Notes under the pieces: generated by a model
The model's input: only the letters and a program-made list of their open reading frames with translations
The model's database searches: none
Told to the model about the DNA's origin: nothing
Shown here: piece by piece, positions 35,375-43,702 of the stretch
How the letters are laid out: each line of letters begins with the position of its first letter
How positions within the stretch are numbered: position 1 is the stretch's first letter
Position numbers and translations under genes: made by a program
From: Christensenella intestinihominis
GTDB taxonomy: Bacteria > Bacillota > Clostridia > Christensenellales > Christensenellaceae
Length of the DNA: 64,000 bases
Assembly: GCF_001678845.1 (NCBI RefSeq)
Contig: NZ_MAIQ01000006.1
Location: 124,001 to 188,000, forward strand
Reading direction: 5' to 3'

Positions 35375-36400
35375 ATGAAAGAACTGAGAATGGGCATTGT
35401 TGGCGCGGGAATATGGGGAGAAACGCATGCCAGCATCTATAATGAACATCCGTTTGCACAGACGGTTGCGATATGTGATAAAGACAAGGCAAAGGCGGAA
35501 GCCCTGGCCATGAAATTCGGTATTGGGGAAGTTTACACGGACTATAGGGAAATGGCGGAAAAATCAAGCTGTGACGCGATTGCGATTGTCACGCCGGACT
35601 TCCTGCATGCCGACATTGCCATTGCGTGCGCGAATGCGAAAAAGGACCTGCTGATTGAAAAACCGCTGGCTACTACGCGCGAGGATGTAATGAACATGAT
35701 GGAAGCGTTCGAGAGAAATCATGTTCGTGCTATGGTAGACCTCCACAACAGATGGAATCCCACTGTAAATACGGCCAAGCAATCGATCGACTCAGGTAAT
35801 CTTGGTACGCCGTACAGCGCTTACGGACGCCTTAATGACATCAAATGGGTCGCGACGGATATGCTGTCGTGGGCTGCCAAATCTTCAATTCTATGGTTTT
35901 TGGGGAGCCACTGCCTTGATACGCTCCGCTGGCTGATGGGCAGCGAGGTCGAACGTGTTTATGCCGTCTCCCGCGAGGGTGTGCTGAAAAAGCTGGGAGT
36001 GGACGTACCGGATATGTACCTCACGACAATCGAATTCAGGAACGGCGGGATTGCGCAAATGGAAAACGGTTGGATCACGCCGAACGCAAACACCTGTATC
36101 AATGATATCAAGTTCACAGTGCTGGGCACGGACGGTATGATTAATATCGACTGTTCCAGCCATAATATGATTCAGGAAGTGACGGACAAGAAAGTAACAA
36201 CGCCTGATATTATTGTGAGAAACCGTGTGGACGGGAAAGTAAAAGGATTTGCTTACGAAAGCATTCGTTCCTTTGTGGATCGCCTGATAGACGGGAAACC
36301 GTTTTTAGTGAGCACGGAAGATGCGGCTAACACCTCGCTGGCGCTTCTTGCGGTGCTTGAATCCGCAGAGAAGCGGGAGCCGGTGACGGTAAAATATTAA
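35375..36400 (+). CDS. Gfo/Idh/MocA-family oxidoreductase
   Basis: 341 residues. Rossmann motif GIVGAGIWGETH at the N terminus, IVTPDFLHADI, the hallmark EKPLATT with its catalytic Lys, and a C-terminal alpha/beta domain with WFLGSHCLDTLRWL, where family enzymes place the active-site His. These NAD(P)-linked enzymes oxidise sugars, inositols or their derivatives. AAAGGAGG precedes the ATG at 35375. It is the first catabolic gene after the transporter, so the imported compound or a close product is the likely substrate. Confidence 0.9.
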   Translation: MKELRMGIVGAGIWGETHASIYNEHPFAQTVAICDKDKAKAEALAMKFGIGEVYTDYREMAEKSSCDAIAIVTPDFLHADIAIACANAKKDLLIEKPLATTREDVMNMMEAFERNHVRAMVDLHNRWNPTVNTAKQSIDSGNLGTPYSAYGRLNDIKWVATDMLSWAAKSSILWFLGSHCLDTLRWLMGSEVERVYAVSREGVLKKLGVDVPDMYLTTIEFRNGGIAQMENGWITPNANTCINDIKFTVLGTDGMINIDCSSHNMIQEVTDKKVTTPDIIVRNRVDGKVKGFAYESIRSFVDRLIDGKPFLVSTEDAANTSLALLAVLESAEKREPVTVKY

Positions 36401-36408
36401 GAAGCATG

Positions 36409-36490
36409 CCGTTTTCTTTTTCGGGCGGCGGGCATCGGCTTTCATCCCGCGATGGGGGCAAGAGCCCGGGCATGCCCGCCGGAAAAACGG
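36409..36490 (+). other. Large structured intergenic element
   Basis: CGGCGGGCAT (36426-36435) pairs with ATGCCCGCCG (36472-36481), and outside it CCGTTTT (36409-36415) with AAAACGG (36484-36490); the interior can form further small hairpins. No T run follows on the + strand. It separates the Gfo/Idh gene from the NagB-like gene and is much more GC-rich than the permease genes. Confidence 0.6.
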
Positions 36491-36557
36491 AAAATACCGA
36501 ACTTGCGCATATGGGTCTACAGATTAATAAATATAAATAAAATCAGGAGTGATAATC

Positions 36558-37508
36558 ATGGATTTGCTATCGACAATCAAAAATTCAAATATGGAACATT
36601 TTTTTCCAAAAGGCTGGGATTTGAAAAAAATAGACGGATGCTGCTCACATAAACCGGAAGAAATTTTTGAAAAACAGGAATTTTGGGACGACGGATTCAG
36701 GCCGGTGATGTGTGAAAATAATACGACCTTTGGCATGATGATGGGGCATGAAATTGCCCTTACCATAAAACAGGCAAGGGATGCGGGGGAAAAACTTGCG
36801 TTGATCCTGCCGGTGGGGCCGATGGGCATGTATGAATGGGCGGTATACTTCCTTCGGGAGTGGAATGTAAGCTGCGGGCATGTCTATGGATTTAATATGG
36901 ACGAATGGAGTGATGAAACGGGAACCACTCTTGATAAAAACAACAACGGTTCCTTCCAGCATGCCATGGAACAAAGCTTTTATGGACCCCTCAAGGAATT
37001 GACCGTGCCGGAAGCCCAGCGAAATTTCGCAACAAAAGAAAACCTTCCGACCTATGCGGAAAAGATTGCGGCACTAAAAAAGAGCGGCGCCAAACTCGTT
37101 ACCGTATTCGGGATCGGCCGGGTATTTCACATTGCTTTTTGGGAACCGCACTTTGCGGGAGAATATAGTTCCCTTGGGGACTGGAAAAGACAAACCCACA
37201 GGCTGGGAGCACATCTGCATCCCCTCACCATCGAGCAAAATGCTCTGCACAGCTTTAAGAGCAGGACCACACAGGTTCCGGCCTTCGCAAATACAATCGG
37301 TCCGGGGTTGTTCCTGCAGTCCGACAAAATTATCGGCGGCTGTGACGGCTGCTACGACAGGGGAATGATGTGGCAGGGCATGTCGCTGTGGGTGGCGTTA
37401 CGCTACGGACCCGATATGTGGATTCCGGCAAGCTTTATGCCGACGCTGCCCGGGAAACTGTTTTTTATTAAAGAGCTGGCTGGTCCGCTTGAAGCAGAAT
37501 GTAACTAA
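36558..37508 (+). CDS. Divergent NagB-like (glucosamine-6-phosphate deaminase fold) protein
   Basis: 316 residues, longer than NagB (about 266). GFNMDEW (112-118) matches the NagB motif that carries the catalytic Asp72. [13 protein letters not shown] (185-197) aligns with GIGxDGHIAFNEP; His143 and Glu148 are kept (H191, E196) but the ring-opening Asp141 is Val189. So the fold and part of the active site remain, while deamination by the standard mechanism is doubtful. It may isomerise or hydrolyse another sugar phosphate or lactone. The ATG at 36558 has AGGAG 8 bases upstream. Confidence 0.72.
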   Translation: MDLLSTIKNSNMEHFFPKGWDLKKIDGCCSHKPEEIFEKQEFWDDGFRPVMCENNTTFGMMMGHEIALTIKQARDAGEKLALILPVGPMGMYEWAVYFLREWNVSCGHVYGFNMDEWSDETGTTLDKNNNGSFQHAMEQSFYGPLKELTVPEAQRNFATKENLPTYAEKIAALKKSGAKLVTVFGIGRVFHIAFWEPHFAGEYSSLGDWKRQTHRLGAHLHPLTIEQNALHSFKSRTTQVPAFANTIGPGLFLQSDKIIGGCDGCYDRGMMWQGMSLWVALRYGPDMWIPASFMPTLPGKLFFIKELAGPLEAECN

Positions 37509-37539
37509 GCTTCGGCGCAATAATAAGGAGGCAGGTGCC

Positions 37540-38316
37540 ATGGAGAGTAAATTTGATCTGAGCGGAAAAATCGCGATTGTTACCGGCGCGGGACAGGGAC
37601 TTGGGAAGGTATTTGCGAAAGCTCTTTCCGAGGCTGGCGCAGAGGTGTTCCTTATGGCGCGCAACCTCGGACGCCTTGAGGATACAGCCCGGGAAATTGG
37701 TGAAATGACCGGAGACAAGACCCATGTATGTGCGCTTGATATCACGGATGAAAGGAGCGTGATCGCTGCTTGCCGGACAGTAATGGATGCGGTGGGGAGA
37801 ATTGACATTCTAATCAATAACGCGGCGGTAGGCCGGAGCAACGAGCGCTTGCTGGATGAATCGCTTGAGGAGTGGAACAGTATTATCGGAACCAATTTGA
37901 CGGGTACGTTCCTGATGATGAAGCACGTGGGCAAAGTCATGACCGCCCAAAGAAGCGGAAAGGTTATTAATCTTGGTTCCATGACGGGACATGTCGCCAT
38001 GCGCAATCCAACGATCGGCGCTTACGACGTATCCAAGGCGGGGATCGAATGCCTGACGCGGCTGATGGCGGGCGTATGGTCGGAATATAACGTGACAGTC
38101 AATGCGATCTGCCCGGGATACTATATGACGGACCTCAACCAGGATTACGTACGGGAACACCCGGATTTTTATGAGGATTCCCTGAAGCAGATTCCCCTTA
38201 AAAAATGGGGAAAGCCGGACGATATCGGCGGTATCGCCGTGTTTCTGGCATCTGCCGCATCCGATTACATGACGGGAGAAATTCTTGTAACAGACGGCGG
38301 ATATACGGTTTGGTGA
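37540..38316 (+). CDS. Short-chain dehydrogenase/reductase (gluconate 5-dehydrogenase-like)
   Basis: 258 residues, classical SDR: TGAGQGLGK cofactor loop, NNAAVG, catalytic Ser in NLGSMTG, YDVSK with Tyr/Lys, and a C-terminal TDGGYTVW. GGAGG stands 8 bases before the ATG at 37540. It follows the NagB-like gene by 31 bases and completes a pair of dehydrogenases (Gfo/Idh and SDR) that could act at two positions of one sugar. The substrate is not recognisable. Confidence 0.88.
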   Translation: MESKFDLSGKIAIVTGAGQGLGKVFAKALSEAGAEVFLMARNLGRLEDTAREIGEMTGDKTHVCALDITDERSVIAACRTVMDAVGRIDILINNAAVGRSNERLLDESLEEWNSIIGTNLTGTFLMMKHVGKVMTAQRSGKVINLGSMTGHVAMRNPTIGAYDVSKAGIECLTRLMAGVWSEYNVTVNAICPGYYMTDLNQDYVREHPDFYEDSLKQIPLKKWGKPDDIGGIAVFLASAASDYMTGEILVTDGGYTVW

Positions 38317-38410
38317 AAGGGAAAATGCCATAAATTATCCGGGAAAATTCTTAACTTGTCGATCTCTGGTAAGCGAAAGGCTCGTTATAAAATGGAAAAC
38401 AGCACCGCGG

Positions 38411-38474
38411 ATCGTCAGTTATTGCCCTGCTTCCGGCAAGCGGAGGCATAGCAATAAGCGCTTGCGCGGACGAT
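38411..38474 (+). ncRNA. Candidate structured RNA element (nested stems)
   Basis: ATCGTC (38411-38416) pairs with GACGAT (38469-38474); inside it TTATTGC (38419-38425) pairs with GCAATAA (38451-38457); inside that GCTT (38429-38432) pairs with AAGC (38438-38441). Three nested perfect stems in 64 bases of non-coding sequence are unlikely by chance. No known riboswitch motif recognised. Confidence 0.5.
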
Positions 38475-38511
38475 AGAATTACGGTTAGGCAGACTTCATG
38501 CAGATATAGGA

Positions 38512-38554
38512 GAATACGCACGGGGCTTTTAGCAGGGGCCCCGTATGCGTATTC
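38512..38554 (+). other. Long hairpin directly before the aldose epimerase gene
   Basis: GAATACGCACGGGGC (38512-38526) pairs with GCCCCG (38538-38543), a TA bulge, and TGCGTATTC (38546-38554): 15 base pairs with an 11-base loop. It ends a few bases before the ribosome site GGCGGGAT and may affect translation of the next gene. Confidence 0.6.
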
Positions 38555-38573
38555 AAAACAGGCGGGATAAGCG

Positions 38574-39404
38574 ATGAAAAAATTGATAATCAAAGATAAA
38601 AAAAGCGGCCTTTTGGGTGAAATTCTCCCGGATTATGGCGGAATGCTCACAAGACTTCAATACCGCGGGAAAGAGATTATTTTCTTTGAAGAAGGAATGC
38701 TTCATCAATCCAATATTCTCGCGGGGGGATGTCCGGTGCTTTTTCCGTTTCCGAGCCGGACGGCCGGGGACAGCTATAAATCCGGCGGGAAAATATATTC
38801 CATGCCCTTCCACGGGCTTGTAAAATCGGCGCCGTTTGGGGTACAGGACAGGACGGAAAACAGCGCAACCTTATATATCACTAATAATGAAACTTCAATG
38901 AAGGAAAACTTCCCTTTCGATTTCCGGCTGGAGCTAACCTATAAGGTCGAGGGAAACGCCGCATACTTCATAACGACGGTCCGTAACCGTTCAAGCGAAG
39001 CAATGCCGCATTATTTTGGATGGCATCATTACTTTAACGCTTCGGATAAGTCGCAGCTTATAATGGAAGTCAATATGAAGCGGTATGTAAATTATATGGA
39101 CGGTACGGAGCACCTGAACAACGGAAAACTGGACCTGACGCAGCCCGGCGATTATGTGTTCGATGGGAAAACGCAGGGAAGCGTGGAACTCATCAACTAT
39201 GCGGATGGTTATAAGGCTATTCTGGAAACGGACGATTCCTATGAGGCGTTGGTCGTTTGCACTTTGTTTGACGGAAGGATCACGGCGGAACCGTGGCTTG
39301 GCGTGCCGGATTCCATCAACAAGCGAAAATACGTGAAATGGATTCCGCCACACGAATACAGGCAATATTGCCTTGCGGTAAAGATATATGATATTGAAAA
39401 ATAG
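38574..39404 (+). CDS. Aldose 1-epimerase-like protein
   Basis: 276 residues of the GalM/LacX superfamily. LPDYGGMLTRLQYRG opens the beta-sandwich, GGCPVLFPFPSR is the substrate-side loop, MPFHGL carries the first conserved His, and GWHHYF the second His pair; the C-terminal Glu general base is probably in GRITAEPW. It interconverts sugar anomers, usually in the cytoplasm. It is the last gene of the second sugar operon, 257 bases after the SDR, behind two structured elements. Confidence 0.85.
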   Translation: MKKLIIKDKKSGLLGEILPDYGGMLTRLQYRGKEIIFFEEGMLHQSNILAGGCPVLFPFPSRTAGDSYKSGGKIYSMPFHGLVKSAPFGVQDRTENSATLYITNNETSMKENFPFDFRLELTYKVEGNAAYFITTVRNRSSEAMPHYFGWHHYFNASDKSQLIMEVNMKRYVNYMDGTEHLNNGKLDLTQPGDYVFDGKTQGSVELINYADGYKAILETDDSYEALVVCTLFDGRITAEPWLGVPDSINKRKYVKWIPPHEYRQYCLAVKIYDIEK

Positions 39405-39440
39405 GAAAACAAAAGGAATGGCGGAAACCATTCCTTTTGC
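39405..39440. terminator. Bidirectional terminator between galM-like and amt genes
   Basis: AAAAGGAATGG (39411-39421), loop CGGAAA, CCATTCCTTTT (39428-39438). A and T tracts on both sides let it serve both convergent transcripts. Confidence 0.9.
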
Positions 39441-39475
39441 TTTATCTGTACATAGTTTTTGCGTGTTGTTTTAGG

Positions 39476-41182
39476 TTAGTCACATTCATCCTGCAGGGCG
39501 TCGTAGCCTTCTTCGCCCGTACGAACCTTGATAACATTTTCAACGTCGTAGACGAAAATCTTGCCGTCGCCGATATGGCCGGTGTAAAGGGCTTCCTTGA
39601 TCGCATCGATTGCCGTCTGGACCGGAATCTTGCAGATTACGATTTCAACCCTGATCTTAGGCAGCAAATTGATGTCAAGTTCCACACCACGATAGTATTC
39701 CGTGTGGCCCTTCTGCATACCCGCGCCCATCACCTGGGATACTGTGATTCCCGTGATGCCGATATTTTCAAGCGCGGCCTTGAGGGCGCCGAACTTATCC
39801 TGGTTGGCAATCACGACCAGCTTTGTCATTTTCAGGTCGCCGGAGGGAACGCCGTCCGCCGCCTTCGGCATACGTTCCACCGGAACCGCCTTTTCGAGCG
39901 AAGCCGGTTTTTCTTCGCCTTTGGTGTCCTCGGTGGTCAGGAAGCCGGTTGCCGTAGCGGGCATAAAGTCCGCATAGCCGGTTGCAAGGCCGTGTTCCTC
40001 GATATCGAGGCCGGCAAGCTCTTCCGATTTGGAAACCCGCAGGCCGATTGTATGCTTAATAATCTGGAATACAATCGTCATAGTGACGGCAACCCATGCG
40101 ATGACTGCGGCCACGCCAAGCGCCTGTACGCCGAGGAAGGACGCGTCGCCCGTATAAATGAGGCCGCCTTCGAGGGCAAATACGCCGACGAGGATCGTAC
40201 CGACCGCGCCGCAGAAGCCGTGAACCGAAACCGCGCCCACCGGGTCGTCGATTTTGAGTTTTTTATCAAGCAGCTCTACGCCGAATACGACGACGAACGC
40301 ACAGACAAGACCGATGACAAACGCCGCCCATGGGTCTACGAGGTCGCAGCCTGCCGTGATGCCCACAAGACCGGCGAGGGCGCCGTTAAGCGTCATGGAT
40401 ACGTCGGGCTTTTTATAGCGAATCCATGTGATGGCCATTGCGCCGATTGCACCCGCGGAAGCGGAGAGGCTGGTCGTGGTGAAAATTTTACCGGCCCAGT
40501 TTGCGTCGTCGCCCTGCACGCCGAGGGTAGAGCAGCCGTTGAAGCCAAACCATGCAAACCACAGGATAAATACGCCGAGTGCCGCAAGCGGGATGCTGTG
40601 CCCGAGGATCGCCTTGGGCTTTCCATCCTTGCCGTATTTTCCAATACGGGGTCCGAGGATTTTAGCGCCAACGAGCGCCGCGACGCCGCCAACCATATGA
40701 ACGGCTGTGGAACCCGCGAAATCGTGGAACCCGAGGGCTGCGAGCCAGCCGCCGCCCCAAATCCAGTGGCCGGAAATCGGGTAGACGACAAGGCTGATAA
40801 TGACGCTATAAATGCAGTAGGAAGAAAATTTAGTCCGTTCAGCCATTGCGCCCGAAACGATGGTCGCCGCTGTCGCGCAGAACATCGTCTGGAAGATGAA
40901 GAACACATACGGGGGAATATCGCCCACCAGGTATTCGTTCTGTACGAAGAAATCCGGCGTGCCGATGAAACCACCCGCCGATACGCCGAACATCAGGCCA
41001 AAACCGACCGCCCAAAAGACGACGGAACCGAGTGAAAAATCCATCAGATTTTTCATGATGATATTACCGGCGTTTTTGGCCCGCGTAAGGCCCGTTTCGA
41101 CCATCGCGAAGCCGGCCTGCATAAAGAATACAAGCGCCGCGCCCAGTAATACCCATACTGTGTCAACTGAAGAAAACATCAT
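39476..41182 (-). CDS. amt: Ammonium transporter fused to a PII signalling domain (Amt-PII)
   Basis: 568 residues. Residues 1 to about 410 are a complete Amt/Rh channel: AGFAMVETGLTRAKN, the DFAGSTAVHMVGG pore signature, and HGFCGAVG. After a Glu/Lys linker, the last 117 residues (452-568) are a full PII/GlnK domain: GITGITV, Q39, KGHTEYYRG T-loop, K58 and TGHIGDGKIFV with K90, RTGEEGYDAL. The T-loop Tyr51 that is uridylylated in enterobacterial PII is Leu here (residue 502), so control must be by ATP/ADP and 2-oxoglutarate binding. The start at 41182 follows AGGAGG by 6 bases. It lies downstream of glnN. Confidence 0.92.
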   Translation of the reverse strand: MMFSSVDTVWVLLGAALVFFMQAGFAMVETGLTRAKNAGNIIMKNLMDFSLGSVVFWAVGFGLMFGVSAGGFIGTPDFFVQNEYLVGDIPPYVFFIFQTMFCATAATIVSGAMAERTKFSSYCIYSVIISLVVYPISGHWIWGGGWLAALGFHDFAGSTAVHMVGGVAALVGAKILGPRIGKYGKDGKPKAILGHSIPLAALGVFILWFAWFGFNGCSTLGVQGDDANWAGKIFTTTSLSASAGAIGAMAITWIRYKKPDVSMTLNGALAGLVGITAGCDLVDPWAAFVIGLVCAFVVVFGVELLDKKLKIDDPVGAVSVHGFCGAVGTILVGVFALEGGLIYTGDASFLGVQALGVAAVIAWVAVTMTIVFQIIKHTIGLRVSKSEELAGLDIEEHGLATGYADFMPATATGFLTTEDTKGEEKPASLEKAVPVERMPKAADGVPSGDLKMTKLVVIANQDKFGALKAALENIGITGITVSQVMGAGMQKGHTEYYRGVELDINLLPKIRVEIVICKIPVQTAIDAIKEALYTGHIGDGKIFVYDVENVIKVRTGEEGYDALQDECD

Positions 41183-41203
41183 ATGAAACCTCCTAAAATA
41201 TTT

Positions 41204-41251
41204 AAGGCGCGTCTCCAAAAAAGCTTTCGCCTGGAGACACGCCTTTGTGTC
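41204..41251 (-). promoter_or_regulatory. amt leader: ANTAR-type hexaloop hairpin overlapping a larger hairpin
   Basis: Read as RNA: GACAC-AAAGGC-GTGTC (41251-41236), a 5-bp stem with a six-base loop having A at position 1 and G at position 4. The same bases form the left arm of a longer hairpin, AAGGCG-GTCTCC with GGAGAC-CGCCTT (ends 41245 and 41204), followed by an AU-rich stretch. The two structures exclude each other, as in ANTAR-controlled antitermination. A second hexaloop hairpin, usual in known examples, was not found. Confidence 0.6.
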
Positions 41252-41283
41252 AAACGATATAAAACGGTAAATCTGCCGCGTGG

Positions 41284-43368
41284 TTATACGCTGAACAGCA
41301 GGTCGCCGTAGGTCGGCCACGGCCAGATTTTTTTACTGACAAAGGTCTCCATTGTGTCGGAGATTCCCCGGAGCTCCTGCATGGCCGAGAATACATGCTC
41401 GCGGTAATACTTCGCGCATTCGCCGATCTCGCCGAATTGCTTCACGCCGAGGAGCGCCTGGTCGAGCGCGTCTACCGCTTTCAGGAAGCAGGTGAGCTGC
41501 GAGGACAGCTCGCACACGAGGCGTTCCTCGGCAGTGGTGTCCGCGCCGATTTGCTTTTTGGCAAGGGCGGCGTCCGTGAGCTCCCTGGTATAGGTGCTGA
41601 CCGCCGGGATGATGCTTTTCTTGGACATTTGCAGCATGGTCAGCGCTTCTATATTCAGCGTCTTGCAGTAATTTTCCAGGATGATCTCGTAACGCGAATG
41701 CATTTCCGCTTCCGTAAAGATGTGGTGCCCCGTGAAGAGCTTCACATTTTTCTTATGGATGAAATAGGGCATGCAGTCCGCTGTGGACTTCAGGTTCAAA
41801 AGTCCCCGTTTTTCCGCCTCCGCGACCCATTCATCGGAATAATTGTTGCCGTTGAATATGATGCGCTTATGGTCTTTCATCGTCTTCTTGATGAGTTTTA
41901 ACACATCCTGCGCAAAACAGCTGCCCTTTTCAAGCTCGTCCGCAAATTGTTTAAGCTCTTCCGCGACAACCGTATTGAGGACGATGTTCGGTCCGGCGAT
42001 CGACAGGCTCGAGCCGAGCATACGGAACTCGAATTTGTTCCCGGTGAATGCAAAGGGCGAGGTCCTGTTGCGGTCCGTGGTATCTTTTTGGAAATTGGGG
42101 AGGACATGTACGCCCATTTCCATATCACATTTTGCCTGGTCGATATAGTCGCTGTCCGTCTCAATCGACTCCAGTACGTTTGTGAGTTCGTCCCCGAGGA
42201 ACATCGAGATAATCGCCGGGGGAGCCTCGTTTGCCCCGAGCCGGTGGTCGTTGCCCGCGCTCGCGACGGAAACGCGCATCAAATCCTGGTATTCGTCCAC
42301 ACCTTTGATGACAGCGCACAGGAACAGCAGGAATTGCAGGTTACCGTGCGGGTCGTCCGTCGGGTTCAGCAGGTTTTCACCTGTATCCGTACAGATCGAC
42401 CAGTTATTGTGCTTGCCGCTGCCGTTCACGCCCGCGAACGGTTTTTCGTGGAGCAGGCATGCGAGGCCGTGGCGGTAAGCGACCCGCCGCATCACTTCCA
42501 TAGTGAGCTGGTTGTGGTCGGTTGCGATATTTGTCGTGGTAAAGATCGGGGCCAGCTCATGCTGGGCAGGGGCGACCTCGTTATGCTTTGTTTTGGCAAG
42601 CACGCCAAGCTTCCACAGTTCCTCGTCAAGCTCCTTCATGAACGCGGATACGCGCGGACGGATTGAACCGAAATAGTGGTCGTCCATTTCCTGGCCCTTT
42701 GGCGGCTTCGCGCCAAACAGGGTGCGGTTGCAATACTTGAGGTCGCGCCGTTTTTCATACATTTCACGGTCGATGAGGAAATATTCCTGCTCGGGGCCGA
42801 CGGTGGTGAGAACCCGTTTGGCCTTGGTATTCCCAAACAACCGCAGGATGCGCAGCGCCTGGTCGTTCAGCGTTTCCATGGAACGGAGGAGCGGCGTTTT
42901 TTTATCGAGGGCTTCACCGCCGTACGAGCAGAACGCCGTGGGGATACACAGGATACCGTCCTTGATAAATGCGTAGGAGGTCGGGTCCCAGGCCGTATAG
43001 CCGCGCGCCTCAAAGGTTGCCCGCAGGCCTCCCGAGGGAAAACTCGATGCATCCGGCTCGCCCTTAATGAGTTCCTTGCCCGAGAATTCCATAATTACCT
43101 TGCCGTCCGAAGTGGGGGAGATGAAGCTGTCGTGCTTTTCGGCCGTTGTTCCCGTCATTGGCTGGAACCAATGGGTGAAATGGGTGACCCCATGCTCGAT
43201 TGCCCAGTTCTTCATTGCGTTCGCAACGACATTCGCAACGCCGATATCAAGGTCCTTCCCATCCTCAATCGTCTTTTTCAAGGCTTTGTAGGTTTCCTTG
43301 GGCAGGCGCTCCTTCATCGCTGCATCGCCAAACACCATACTGCCAAACAATTCCGGTACCTTTGTCAT
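41284..43368 (-). CDS. glnN: Glutamine synthetase type III
   Basis: 694 residues, the size of GSIII. It makes glutamine from glutamate, ammonia and ATP in the cytoplasm. GSIII markers: [22 protein letters not shown] near the N terminus (read in pieces), [47 protein letters not shown] and the late [13 protein letters not shown] tail. GAAAGGATCG precedes the ATG. Its own promoter is at 43479-43507 and its leader contains an ANTAR-type hairpin. The amt-PII gene follows 101 bases later on the same strand. Confidence 0.95.
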   Translation of the reverse strand: MTKVPELFGSMVFGDAAMKERLPKETYKALKKTIEDGKDLDIGVANVVANAMKNWAIEHGVTHFTHWFQPMTGTTAEKHDSFISPTSDGKVIMEFSGKELIKGEPDASSFPSGGLRATFEARGYTAWDPTSYAFIKDGILCIPTAFCSYGGEALDKKTPLLRSMETLNDQALRILRLFGNTKAKRVLTTVGPEQEYFLIDREMYEKRRDLKYCNRTLFGAKPPKGQEMDDHYFGSIRPRVSAFMKELDEELWKLGVLAKTKHNEVAPAQHELAPIFTTTNIATDHNQLTMEVMRRVAYRHGLACLLHEKPFAGVNGSGKHNNWSICTDTGENLLNPTDDPHGNLQFLLFLCAVIKGVDEYQDLMRVSVASAGNDHRLGANEAPPAIISMFLGDELTNVLESIETDSDYIDQAKCDMEMGVHVLPNFQKDTTDRNRTSPFAFTGNKFEFRMLGSSLSIAGPNIVLNTVVAEELKQFADELEKGSCFAQDVLKLIKKTMKDHKRIIFNGNNYSDEWVAEAEKRGLLNLKSTADCMPYFIHKKNVKLFTGHHIFTEAEMHSRYEIILENYCKTLNIEALTMLQMSKKSIIPAVSTYTRELTDAALAKKQIGADTTAEERLVCELSSQLTCFLKAVDALDQALLGVKQFGEIGECAKYYREHVFSAMQELRGISDTMETFVSKKIWPWPTYGDLLFSV

Positions 43369-43416
43369 TTTCGTCGATCCTTTCTATATATCTTTATATA
43401 TCTTTTATAAAATTTG

Positions 43417-43466
43417 AAAGGCACTGCGGGAAAAGCTTTTTCGGGTTTTCCGCAGCGCCTTTGCTG
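43417..43466 (-). promoter_or_regulatory. glnN leader: ANTAR-type hexaloop hairpin overlapping a terminator-like hairpin
   Basis: As RNA: CAGC-AAAGGC-GCTG (43466-43453), with the same hexaloop as in the amt leader. It overlaps a larger hairpin in which AAAGGC-CTGCGG-AAAA (from 43462) pairs with TTTTCCCGCAG-GCCTTT (to 43417), followed by AAATTTTATAAAAG. The hexaloop starts about 6 bases after the predicted transcription start. Confidence 0.6.
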
Positions 43467-43478
43467 TCCACGTTTCGA

Positions 43479-43507
43479 AGTATAAGGCCATAGAAATAAA
43501 AAGTCAA
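43479..43507 (-). promoter_or_regulatory. Promoter of glnN
   Basis: Reverse strand: TTGACT (43502-43507), 17 bp, TATACT (43479-43484). Confidence 0.8.
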
Positions 43508-43592
43508 GGGATTTTTGCAAAAAAATGAAACATTTTTAAAATAAATTGCAATATAAGCGAAAACAAGAGGCGCAAAATCCGAAAAACAGAAT

Positions 43593-43627
43593 AAAAATGC
43601 AAGAAATAATTAGAATATTGCATTTTT
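43593..43627. promoter_or_regulatory. Inverted repeat upstream of the glutamate synthase promoter
   Basis: AAAAATGCAA (43593-43602) and TTGCATTTTT (43618-43627), 10-bp perfect arms, ending 3 bases before the -35 box. Position suits an activator or repressor site; no known consensus recognised. Confidence 0.55.
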
Positions 43628-43630
43628 CTA

Positions 43631-43659
43631 TTGACAGGTTCATCCTGAGGGCGTATCAT
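43631..43659 (+). promoter_or_regulatory. Promoter of the glutamate synthase operon
   Basis: TTGACA (43631-43636), 17 bp, TATCAT (43654-43659). No hexaloop hairpin lies between it and the first gene. Confidence 0.8.
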
Positions 43660-43702
43660 AACGGATGTAAAAAAAGTACAAGGAAAAAAGGTGGAAAAAG
43701 TG

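Noticed and set aside
41252-41300. Second ANTAR hexaloop hairpin (P1) upstream of the amt hairpin
   Set aside because: CGG/CCG pairing with an eight-base loop is possible but lacks the A1/G4 hexaloop; not claimed.
43660-43702. ANTAR-type hairpin in the glutamate synthase leader
   Set aside because: The short A-rich leader forms no hairpin with a six-base loop.
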